From Alphaproteobacteria bacterium (GTDB lineage: Bacteria; Pseudomonadota; Alphaproteobacteria; Rhizobiales; Xanthobacteraceae): a DNA stretch of 5,435 bases. Made by a program: the position numbers and the translations under genes. The stretch is from contig VAZH01000304.1 of the NCBI GenBank assembly GCA_005884465.1, forward strand, positions 1 through 5,435, read 5' to 3'. Under the pieces are notes generated by a model. It saw only the letters and a program-made list of their open reading frames with translations. It was not told the origin of the DNA and did not search any database. This document shows positions 1 to 5,435 of the stretch, piece by piece (within the stretch, counting starts at the first letter, position 1; each line of letters begins with the position of its first letter).

Positions 1-1
1 G

Positions 2-364
2 CTGAGCGCGGCCAAGGGTTCATTGATCATCGTCAGTTCGACCGCCGCCTATCATTCGACCAAGGGCAATCCGGCCTACAATGCCTCGAAAACCGGCGCG
101 GTCGGATTGACCCGAACGCTTGGCCAGGCGTGGGCGGAAAACGGCATTCGCGTCAACGGCATCGCGCCAGGCCTGGTCGACACCAAGATGACCAGGGTCA
201 CGACATCGAATCCGAAGCGGCTCGAGGGCGCGATCGAGCGGATACCGCTGAAGCGGCTGGGAACGCCGGCCGACATGGCGGGCGCCGCGCTGTTTCTGGC
301 GTCGCCGCTGGCCTCCTACATGGTCGGTCAAACCCTTGTCGTGGATGGCGGCCTCATTCTGTAA
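2..364 (+). CDS. SDR family oxidoreductase (5'-truncated, C-terminal 120 residues)
   Basis: This is the C-terminal part of a classical short-chain dehydrogenase/reductase, a cytosolic NAD(P)H-dependent oxidoreductase; its start lies before the window. The frame is open from base 2 to the TAA at 362-364, so the TTG at 23 is an internal Leu codon and not a start. Visible SDR hallmarks are the catalytic Ser (38-40, in a VSS strand end), the YNASK active-site motif (Tyr 77-79, Lys 89-91, with the family's usual 13-residue Ser-Tyr spacing), the RVNGIAPG segment after the active site, and the C-terminal pattern PLKRLGTPADMAGAALFLAS followed by VDGG. This FabG-like ending is shared by many subfamilies. 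The Rossmann glycine motif that would indicate the cofactor is missing, so substrate and pathway cannot be assigned. The CsbD gene starts 62 bases downstream behind its own promoter-like motif, so an operon is not implied. Confidence 0.93.
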   Translation: MSAAKGSLIIVSSTAAYHSTKGNPAYNASKTGAVGLTRTLGQAWAENGIRVNGIAPGLVDTKMTRVTTSNPKRLEGAIERIPLKRLGTPADMAGAALFLASPLASYMVGQTLVVDGGLIL

Positions 365-370
365 GCCTTA

Positions 371-395
371 GGAACCGGATCGCGTCTCATCGGTT
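371..395 (+). promoter_or_regulatory. Putative EcfG (general stress sigma factor) promoter of the CsbD gene
   Basis: GGAAC at 371-375 is followed after exactly 16 bases by GGTT at 392-395. The known alphaproteobacterial EcfG consensus is GGAAC-N16/17-CGTT, so the -35 box is perfect and the -10 box differs at one base. The -10 box lies 31 bases before the CsbD start codon, leaving a short leader that contains the ribosome binding site. CsbD-family genes are common members of general stress regulons, which supports the call. It rests on motif and context only. Confidence 0.6.
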
Positions 396-412
396 AGCTC
401 CCCGCCAATCTC

Positions 413-418
413 AAGGAG
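413..418 (+). promoter_or_regulatory. Ribosome binding site deciding the CsbD start
   Basis: AAGGAG ends 8 bases before the ATG at 427. It favours that ATG over the one at 422-424, which is in another frame and only 3 bases away, and over the long upstream extension of the same frame. Confidence 0.8.
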
Positions 419-426
419 AGAATGCG

Positions 427-822
427 ATGGATAAGGATCGGATCGCCGGCACGGCCAAGGATGTCGCTGGTAAAGTCGAAGGCGCAGTCGGCGATATGGC
501 CGGCGATACGAAAACCCAGGCTTCCGGCCGCGTCCGCGAGGCGGCAGGCACGGTGCAGAATCTGTACGGCCAGGCCAAGGATGCCGCGCGCGAGGTCAAG
601 GATACCGCGCGCGAAGCCACCGATGCCGCCGTCGGCTACGCCAAGGACGCTTATGAGAACAGCGGCGACACCTTCCGCGAAGGTTCTCAAGCCGTGGCGA
701 AGAAAGTGCAGGAGAATCCGCTCGGCGCGCTGTTGGTCGCAGCTGGCGTCGGCTTTGCGCTGGCGCTCTTGATGACGCGCCCGCCGCGCCGTCCGCCACC
801 GCGCTGGCGATATTACAACTGA
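427..822 (+). CDS. CsbD family stress protein with C-terminal membrane anchor
   Basis: The 131-residue product begins with a CsbD-like domain (about residues 3-57). It starts MDKDRIAGTAKDVAGKVEGA and continues with alternating Ala, Gly, Lys/Arg and Asp/Glu, predicted as amphipathic helix. A hydrophilic helical stretch follows (about 58-95). Residues 95-116 (QENPLGALLVAAGVGFALAL and onward) form one transmembrane segment, then a short Pro/Arg-rich tail ending RWRYYN. The ENP-(x)n-AAGVGF-LL pattern resembles the C-terminal anchor of ElaB/YqjD/DUF883 proteins, so this reads as a CsbD-like N-terminus joined to an ElaB-like anchor. CsbD proteins are stress-induced and their molecular role is unsettled. 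An inner-membrane location with the helical part in the cytoplasm is inferred from the ElaB family. A strong AAGGAG site and an EcfG-like promoter precede the gene. It converges with the DUF459 gene across a palindromic repeat. Confidence 0.9.
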   Translation: MDKDRIAGTAKDVAGKVEGAVGDMAGDTKTQASGRVREAAGTVQNLYGQAKDAAREVKDTAREATDAAVGYAKDAYENSGDTFREGSQAVAKKVQENPLGALLVAAGVGFALALLMTRPPRRPPPRWRYYN

Positions 823-839
823 GCCGAGCGACATAGCTC

Positions 840-956
840 GTCATTCCCCGATGTGCAATTGCACATCTGAGGACACGCGTCTTCGCGTGGACCCGGAATC
901 CAGAAGTTAGTGCACGAGATTCCGGGTTCGCGCTTGCGTGCGCCCCGGAATGACAG
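840..956. repeat. Composite palindromic (REP/BIME-like) intergenic repeat
   Basis: The element fills most of the 151-base gap between two convergent genes. GTCATTCC at 840-847 is the reverse complement of GGAATGAC at 947-954, forming the outer ends. Inside are a perfect 18-base palindrome at 850-867, a hairpin with 6-base arms (CACGCG 874-879, CGCGTG 884-889) around a TCTT loop, and a perfect 10-base inverted repeat (891-900 and 918-927) around a 17-base loop. Repeats with these ends and an 'ACCCGGAATC' core are, to my recollection, dispersed in Bradyrhizobium-group genomes. No clear T-run follows any stem. Its position suggests it could stop or insulate transcription from both sides, but that is an inference. 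Confidence 0.8.
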
Positions 957-973
957 CTGATACAACGATCAGT

Positions 974-2638
974 CTACCGCCCGAAAAAGCCCGGTGCCCA
1001 CGCCGACGGTCCGACATTGCCCGGCGGGCGCGGAACATTGCTCGGTGGCGGCGGCGGTCGCTGCGTATTTCCAAAAAAGTCCCGTGGTGCAGGTGCACTG
1101 GATTGGACCGGGCGAGGCTTTTTCGGCTTCGGCGGCGCGCCGGGTGCCGCTGCCGCTCCATCAGGCGAGCCGGATGCCGATGGAGTTTCGCCCTTGGCCT
1201 GTTCACGTCCGACTTCGCGGCGCGGCCAGGCGAAATCATCGGCGCGACCGGCGGGCGGCGCGAGCGGCTCGCCCTTGACCAGCGTTCGCGCGGCGAGCGC
1301 ATCGACCGCGGCCGGGCGCGAGCCGGAGCCGCCGAGCAATTGATCGGTGCCGACCGAGGATGCCACCAGCGGCAGGATCGGTCCGGCCAGCGGACGCGGC
1401 GCCGGCTGCCCCGGCAGTGCGTTGGCGTCGGGCGTTGCCGGCTCGGTCGGCAGCGCAATCGGCGCGGAACGCGAAGCGAGCAGCCGCGTGATCTCGCGCT
1501 CGACATAATGCGCGAGCTTGCGCGCGCCGGGCTTGGTGAAATACACGCCGTCGTAAGAACGCAGCTGTCGGATCTGGCCCTCGAAGTCGGGCCCCTTCTG
1601 CAGGAAGCGGCCGGCCTCGTCGACAAATCCGTCCCAGACATCGACATAGGTGATGCCGGCCTTGCTGGCGGCCTCGCGATACAGCGAATCAAGGAACAAC
1701 ATATCCGCCGTCGCCTTGGCGCCGCGCACTGCGGGCAGGCCAACCCACAGCACCGGCACACCCTTGGATTTCATGACGCCGATCATCTCGTCGATTTTCC
1801 TGGTGTAGAGTTCGACCCAGCGCTCCTCGCGAAACTCGTAAAGGCCGTTCGGCGAGCGCGCGCTCTTCTCCGGCGTGGTGGCCGGCGGCGCATCGCTGTT
1901 GTCGGCGGCATCGTCCGGAGACAATTCGGTATCGACCGCTTTGTCGTCGGGCTTTGCGGCGGTATCGGTTGCGCCACCCGGCTTCGCGCCGGATTTTTGG
2001 TCTCCAGGCTTGGCCTCCGGTTTGGCTTTGGCGTCCTTCTTGTCGGTCTTTTTGTCGGCTGACTTGCTGTCCGGTTTTTCGACGACGGGCTCGCGTATCG
2101 CCATGCGGTCGTTGAGCCCGAGCATCACGACGATGGCGTCCGGCTTCTCGGTGGGGAGAATGCCTTTGGCGGCGGCGGGCCAATCGGCCGGATCGCCCTT
2201 GGGCTGATATTTGATGAGGCCGGAGACGGTCTTGTGCTTGCGGATCACGCCCATGTCAGGCCGCTCGGCATAGGCATCCTCGAGACCGTAGGCAAGCCAG
2301 TCGGCCATCGCATCGCCGAGCACCAGCACGTTGCGCTCCGGCGCGCTCTCGCGCTTCTCCGGCGGCGGCGCCTTGGAAAAATCCTCGCGGATCACCTTTT
2401 TCGGCGCCTGCTGCTGGAATGGCGCGAAAAAATCGCCGCCGAACCAGCCGCCGCCACCGCCGTATCCACCGCCGCGCGGCGGCGGCGGCCGCTGCGGTCC
2501 ACCGAAATTATTGCCGAAATTGAAGAACTGCGCGGAGGCTGGTGCGGCGATCCCGACCAGTAGCGCGAGCGCAACCGCCAGCGCGACCAGCGGGCCGGAT
2601 TCGGTGAACACGCGCAGAAAGGATTTTGTCTTTGGCAT
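974..2638 (-). CDS. Secreted DUF459 / SGNH-hydrolase-fold protein, probable pseudoenzyme
   Basis: The 554-residue product starts with a signal peptide (basic n-region, hydrophobic core about residues 15-33, likely signal peptidase I cleavage after Ala-Ser-Ala36), so it is probably periplasmic. A Gly/Pro-rich stretch (48-71) follows, then the DUF459 SGNH domain (about 101-390). Block I reads VLVLGDAM, so the nucleophile position of GDS is Ala110. Block III is LGLND with Asn176 kept. Block V reads DGVYF, so Asp363 is kept but the expected His is Tyr366. Between blocks III and V sits a Lys/Asp/Pro/Ala-rich, probably disordered insertion (about 183-263). Residues 391-554 are a low-complexity Pro/Ala-rich tail. 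DUF459 members are exported proteins seen in rhizobia and relatives, and many SGNH proteins act on acyl groups of wall or surface polymers. Hydrolysis is doubtful here. The gene lies 154 bases downstream of the lytic transglycosylase on the same strand, so co-transcription is possible. No strong ribosome binding site is visible. The stop is TAG. Confidence 0.9.
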   Translation of the reverse strand: MPKTKSFLRVFTESGPLVALAVALALLVGIAAPASAQFFNFGNNFGGPQRPPPPRGGGYGGGGGWFGGDFFAPFQQQAPKKVIREDFSKAPPPEKRESAPERNVLVLGDAMADWLAYGLEDAYAERPDMGVIRKHKTVSGLIKYQPKGDPADWPAAAKGILPTEKPDAIVVMLGLNDRMAIREPVVEKPDSKSADKKTDKKDAKAKPEAKPGDQKSGAKPGGATDTAAKPDDKAVDTELSPDDAADNSDAPPATTPEKSARSPNGLYEFREERWVELYTRKIDEMIGVMKSKGVPVLWVGLPAVRGAKATADMLFLDSLYREAASKAGITYVDVWDGFVDEAGRFLQKGPDFEGQIRQLRSYDGVYFTKPGARKLAHYVEREITRLLASRSAPIALPTEPATPDANALPGQPAPRPLAGPILPLVASSVGTDQLLGGSGSRPAAVDALAARTLVKGEPLAPPAGRADDFAWPRREVGREQAKGETPSASGSPDGAAAAPGAPPKPKKPRPVQSSAPAPRDFFGNTQRPPPPPSNVPRPPGNVGPSAWAPGFFGR

Positions 2639-2668
2639 GCGGCTCGGCCGTAATGGATGGCAATCACT

Positions 2669-2674
2669 ATTATA
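2669..2674 (-). promoter_or_regulatory. Possible -10 box upstream of the DUF459 gene
   Basis: On the minus strand a perfect TATAAT lies 30 bases before the DUF459 start codon, in the 154-base gap after the transglycosylase gene. No good -35 hexamer is found 16-18 bases upstream of it. A TTGACG is present further upstream (complement of 2733-2738), but it does not pair with this box at normal spacing. The gene may have its own promoter, but the evidence is weak. Confidence 0.3.
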
Positions 2675-2792
2675 GCGGAATCAGGCCGCAAGCGGGCAGA
2701 ATCCTCACCATAAACCGGGCATCGGCCGCCGCCGTCAAGCTCGCCGGGGAAATGCCTGATTCAGGGTAACTTTTGGAACGGAGAACGGCGTT

Positions 2793-4220
2793 TTACCGCC
2801 CCCTGAGCCGCTCCAGCACGTCGGAGGAGGCAAATCCGTCCGCAGGCGCCCCGATCGAGGCCTGGAAGCCGCGCAGCGCCTCGCGCGTCTGGCCGCCGAG
2901 CTGGCCGTCGGGGGTGCCGCGATAGAAGCCGCGCTGCGCCAGCAGCTGCTGCAGCTCCAGCCGCTCGGCGCGCGTCAGCTCCCGTTCCTGGCGCGGCCAG
3001 GGCTGCACGAACGGCGCGCCGCCGCGCAAGCGGTCGGCAAAGTGGCCGATCGCCAGCGCGTAAGCCTCTGCCGGATTGTACTTCATGATCACCCGGAAAT
3101 TCTGCAGCATCAGAAAACCCGGGCCCTCGGCACCGGCCGGCGCCAGCAGATAGGCCTTGTCGCCCGCGTGCGGGAACGGCTGGCCGCCGGCGCGCTTGAG
3201 GCCAAGATGCTCCCACTGCGCGATGGTCATCGCTTTCGCCCGATCCGCCAGCATGTAATTGAAGCCCGGGGGCACCACGACCTCGTAGCCCCAGCTCTGG
3301 CCGGGCTGCCAGCCGTCCTTTTTCAGGTTGTTGGCGGTGGAGGCGATCAGGTCGGCGGGATTGTCGACCACGTCGCGGCGGCCGTCGCCGTCGGCATCCA
3401 CGGCGTAGCGCTTGAAGGCGGTCGGCATGAACTGCGTCGGCCCGAACGCGCCGGCCCAGGAGCCGCGCAGCTGCTCGGGGCGCAAATCGCCGCGGTGCAG
3501 GATTTCCAGCGCCGAGAGGAATTCGTCCCGAAAATATTTCTGGCGGCGGCCGATGCAGGAAAGGGTTGCGGTGGATTGCAACACGTTGCGATCGCCCATC
3601 TGGGTGGAGTAGTTCGACTCGATGCCCCAGATCGCGGCGATCGCATAGCGGTCGACCCCGTAGGCTTTTTCTACCGCGTTGAACTGCGGTTTGTATGTGG
3701 CCAGGATCTCGCGGCCCTTGGCGAGGCGGTTATCGTTGACCAGGATGTCGAGATAATCCCAGATCGACTTGGTGAATTCCGGCTGCGAATCCATCAAATC
3801 CATGATGCGCAGATCGGGCTCTAGGCCTGCGGTAAAGCGCTGAAAACTTTGTTGCGAGATGTTGCGGCGTGCGGCGTCGGGCCACATCGAGGCGACACAA
3901 TTTTCGAAATTCGCCGCCGCTTGGCGGATCGCGCTCGCAGTCATCAGCGGATGGCCAGAGGCGCCGTCCTCGCCGCTCCAGGGCGGCGCCGCGCTGCTCG
4001 CGGCGGGCGCCGCTTGCGCCTGCGCCGAGGCGCCGGGCCGCTGGGGCGACGGAGCCGCCCGGCTGCCTTTCGAAAGCGAGCCGGTGAAGATGCTGTCGAA
4101 AAGGCTTGAAGGGCCGCCGCTGGACGGCTGCGCGCACGCCTCGCCGGACAGCAGCAGCGCTGCCGCGATCATGGCCGCACCGGTGCGGCTGCTCGCCGAT
4201 TGTTTGGTCCGTCGCGTCAT
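2793..4220 (-). CDS. Lytic murein transglycosylase (MltB_2 type, SLT_2 plus PG_binding_1)
   Basis: The enzyme cleaves the MurNAc-GlcNAc bond of peptidoglycan non-hydrolytically, forming 1,6-anhydro-MurNAc ends, and acts in the periplasm. I start it at the ATG at 4220 (475 residues). It gives a compact signal peptide (MTRRTKQ basic n-region, hydrophobic core about 14-25, cleavage probably after Ala-Cys-Ala30), and a G-rich stretch precedes it (complement 4223-4230). A TTG 21 bases upstream would add seven residues. Gln31 follows the cleavage site. The preceding GEAC does not match a lipobox, so it is probably not a lipoprotein. After a Ser/Pro/Ala-rich linker comes the MltB-like catalytic domain (about 90-405). 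It has the catalytic Glu201 in AIWGIESNYS, the GAFGPTQFMP motif (257-266), a Ca-site-like DADGDGRRD (275-283) and AIGHFADRL (390-398). A C-terminal peptidoglycan-binding domain covers about 415-473. Length and domain order match alphaproteobacterial relatives, and all key residues are present. It is divergent from galU. Confidence 0.95.
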   Translation of the reverse strand: MTRRTKQSASSRTGAAMIAAALLLSGEACAQPSSGGPSSLFDSIFTGSLSKGSRAAPSPQRPGASAQAQAAPAASSAAPPWSGEDGASGHPLMTASAIRQAAANFENCVASMWPDAARRNISQQSFQRFTAGLEPDLRIMDLMDSQPEFTKSIWDYLDILVNDNRLAKGREILATYKPQFNAVEKAYGVDRYAIAAIWGIESNYSTQMGDRNVLQSTATLSCIGRRQKYFRDEFLSALEILHRGDLRPEQLRGSWAGAFGPTQFMPTAFKRYAVDADGDGRRDVVDNPADLIASTANNLKKDGWQPGQSWGYEVVVPPGFNYMLADRAKAMTIAQWEHLGLKRAGGQPFPHAGDKAYLLAPAGAEGPGFLMLQNFRVIMKYNPAEAYALAIGHFADRLRGGAPFVQPWPRQERELTRAERLELQQLLAQRGFYRGTPDGQLGGQTREALRGFQASIGAPADGFASSDVLERLRGR

Positions 4221-4335
4221 GTCCCACCCCGCGCTACCCAAGGATATCCCGCTCCAGGAGGCCTCGTCGCGGTTTCCAACAACTTAACAAAGGCGAGATT
4301 TTGTTGCTTGTTTCTTGCCCTCTTGCCAGGGCGTG

Positions 4336-4362
4336 GGAACCGGGTAGCACACGCTGAGTTCC
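4336..4362. promoter_or_regulatory. Near-symmetric EcfG-like promoter element between divergent genes
   Basis: On the plus strand GGAAC (4336-4340) is followed after 16 bases by AGTT (4357-4360), facing galU. On the minus strand GGAAC (complement 4358-4362) is followed after 16 bases by GGTT (complement 4338-4341), facing the transglycosylase gene. The EcfG consensus is GGAAC-N16/17-CGTT, so each strand has a perfect -35 box and a -10 box with one mismatch. The -10 boxes lie 117 and 125 bases from the two start codons, so leaders would be fairly long. The two readings are not independent, because they are two faces of one GGAAC-N17-GTTCC inverted repeat. It could instead be an operator for an unknown regulator. 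Confidence 0.4.
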
Positions 4363-4485
4363 TGTACGCTTCACGAACCCGTCGCGTGACGACACAACCG
4401 TCTTTGTTCCTGGCTGCAAACCGGCTACCAAAGCCCGATCAAACGCCCCTTCCGCACGCTCGCTCAAAGGCACCGCGACAGCCCC

Positions 4486-5367
4486 ATGAAAATCCGCAAA
4501 GCCGTGTTCCCGGTCGCCGGCCTCGGCACCCGCGTCCTGCCCGCCACCAAGGCGATGCCGAAGGAAATGCTGACCATCGTCGACAAGCCGCTGATCCAAT
4601 ATGTGGTCGACGAGGCGAGGGAGGCCGGAATCGAGCATTTCATCTTTGTCACCGGCCGCAACAAGGGCGTGATCGAGGACCACTTCGACAGGGTGTTCGA
4701 ACTCGACGCCACGCTCAAAGCCCGCGGCAAGAAGGCCGAGATGGAGATTCTGGCGCGAGACCAGCCCGAAGCCGGCGCCATGAGTTTCACGCGGCAGCAG
4801 GCGCCGCTCGGGCTCGGTCACGCGGTGTGGTGCGCGCGCGACATCGTCGGCGACGAGCCGTTCGCGGTGGTGCTGCCGGACGAGCTGGTGCTGCATACGC
4901 CGGGCTGCCTTAAGCAGATGATCGAGGCGGCTGGCAAGCTCGGCGACAAATCCAACCTGATCGCGGTGGAAGAAGTGCCCGCGCATCTCGCGCATCAATA
5001 TGGCATCTGCGGCGTCGGCAAGCGCCACAAACACGGCAACCTGTTCGAGGTCGACGGCATGGTGGAAAAGCCGGCCAAGGGCACCGCGCCGTCGAATCTG
5101 TCGATCACCGGGCGCTATATCCTGCAGCCCGAAATCTTCAAGATCCTGGAAACCCAGGAGCGCGGCGCCGGCGGCGAGATCCAGCTCACCGACGCGATGA
5201 TCGGCCTTTCTAAAACGCAAAAGTTCTACGGCGTCGAGTTCGAGGGCGAGCGGCACGATTGCGGCTCGAAAGCCGGGTTCCTCCGCGCCAACATCGCCTT
5301 CGGCATGGCGCGCGATGACTTGCGCGATGGCTTGCGCGCCGAGATGAAGAAGTATCTGGAGGAGTGA
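4486..5367 (+). CDS. galU: UTP--glucose-1-phosphate uridylyltransferase
   Basis: The enzyme makes UDP-glucose and pyrophosphate from UTP and glucose 1-phosphate in the cytoplasm, supplying exopolysaccharide, LPS, cyclic glucan and glycolipid synthesis. The 293-residue product has the normal length for bacterial GalU. Visible motifs are the N-terminal nucleotide-binding loop GLGTR (12-16) running into LPATKAMPKEML (18-29), the metal-binding Asp132 in VVLPDELV, VEKP (193-196) with a conserved Lys, the sugar-binding GGEIQLTDA (229-237) and DCGSKAGFL (258-266). The ATG at 4486 gives the family's usual MKIRKAVFPVAG start. The ribosome binding site is poor, since the nearest purine run, AAAGG at 4466-4470, is 15 bases away. 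The gene is divergent from the transglycosylase and is followed closely by a palindromic repeat. A GalU-family thymidylyl- or other nucleotidyltransferase is less likely given the motifs. Confidence 0.96.
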   Translation: MKIRKAVFPVAGLGTRVLPATKAMPKEMLTIVDKPLIQYVVDEAREAGIEHFIFVTGRNKGVIEDHFDRVFELDATLKARGKKAEMEILARDQPEAGAMSFTRQQAPLGLGHAVWCARDIVGDEPFAVVLPDELVLHTPGCLKQMIEAAGKLGDKSNLIAVEEVPAHLAHQYGICGVGKRHKHGNLFEVDGMVEKPAKGTAPSNLSITGRYILQPEIFKILETQERGAGGEIQLTDAMIGLSKTQKFYGVEFEGERHDCGSKAGFLRANIAFGMARDDLRDGLRAEMKKYLEE

Positions 5368-5392
5368 AGGTGAAAGCCCTGGCATCACCGCT

Positions 5393-5416
5393 GTCATTGC
5401 GAGCGCAAGCAATGAC
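5393..5416. repeat. Short palindromic repeat (GTCATTGC type) after galU
   Basis: GTCATTGC at 5393-5400 and GCAATGAC at 5409-5416 form a perfect 8-base stem around an 8-base loop, starting 25 bases after the galU stop. The 'GTCATTGCGAGCG' start recalls a dispersed repeat family I associate with Bradyrhizobium-type genomes, and it differs from the repeat at 840-956. It may be part of a longer element cut by the window end. It might help end the galU transcript, but no T-run follows. Confidence 0.6.
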
Positions 5417-5435
5417 GTGCTTACCGGAGACAAAA

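Noticed and set aside
130..426. N-terminal extension of the CsbD frame back to base 130
   Set aside because: It would overlap the SDR gene in another frame and encode Arg/His-rich nonsense. The AAGGAG site and canonical MDKDRIAG start point to 427.
938..2062. 374-codon open frame on the plus strand opposite the DUF459 gene, and overlapping minus-strand frames such as 907-1761
   Set aside because: Their products are rich in Arg, Ala and Gly without domains. They are frame shadows of the DUF459 gene, which has a signal peptide and family blocks.
2469..2482. Perfect 14-base GC palindrome inside the DUF459 gene
   Set aside because: It results from Pro/Arg/Gly codons in the Gly/Pro-rich stretch and needs no separate explanation.
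2775..2788. GGAAC near 2775 as a further EcfG-like promoter
   Set aside because: No GTT-containing -10 box lies 16-17 bases downstream on the plus strand, and no gene follows in that direction.
4221..4241. TTG start for the lytic transglycosylase at 4241
   Set aside because: The ATG at 4220 gives a normal signal peptide n-region and has a G-rich stretch before it. The TTG remains possible but is less likely.
4317..4332. Small hairpin (GCCCT / AGGGC, 6-base loop) upstream of galU
   Set aside because: A 5-base stem is expected by chance in GC-rich DNA and has no T-run or other supporting context.
4234..5433. 399-codon open frame on the minus strand opposite galU
   Set aside because: It is fully antisense to a clear galU gene. 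Long antisense frames are common in high-GC coding DNA, and its translation shows no recognisable family.
5370..5435. GTG-initiated frame just after galU, open to the window end
   Set aside because: Only 22 codons are visible and they run through the palindromic repeat at 5393-5416, so coding is not supported.

Overview
This 5.4 kb window looks like chromosomal DNA of a high-GC alphaproteobacterium, most likely from the Bradyrhizobium/Rhodopseudomonas/Afipia group. The reasons are strong G/C preference at third codon positions, a DUF459 SGNH protein, an MltB_2-type lytic transglycosylase with a C-terminal peptidoglycan-binding domain, EcfG-like (general stress sigma factor) promoter motifs, and intergenic palindromic repeats with GTCATTCC and GTCATTGC ends. 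This placement rests on recognition, not on a search.

Layout: (1) 2-364 (+) is the C-terminal part of a short-chain dehydrogenase/reductase whose start lies outside the window. (2) 427-822 (+) is a small CsbD-family stress protein with an added C-terminal membrane segment, preceded by a GGAAC-N16-GGTT motif and a good AAGGAG ribosome binding site. (3) 840-956 is a composite palindromic repeat between two convergent genes. (4) 974-2638 (-) is a secreted DUF459/SGNH-fold protein whose expected catalytic Ser and His are replaced by Ala and Tyr. (5) 2793-4220 (-) is a secreted lytic murein transglycosylase. (6) 4221-4485 is a divergent intergenic region containing a near-symmetric GGAAC...GTTCC element that reads as an EcfG-like promoter on both strands. 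(7) 4486-5367 (+) is galU, followed at 5393-5416 by a second, different palindromic repeat.

The central genes share an envelope theme. The transglycosylase cleaves peptidoglycan, the DUF459 protein is exported and probably works on or near the cell wall, and GalU makes UDP-glucose for polysaccharides and glycolipids. The CsbD gene and the divergent pair may share control by the general stress response. That link is an inference from promoter-like motifs only.

No mobile element, CRISPR array, tRNA or rRNA was seen. The window is mostly ordinary core chromosome. The points most worth checking are the apparent loss of catalytic residues in the DUF459 protein and the EcfG-like motifs.
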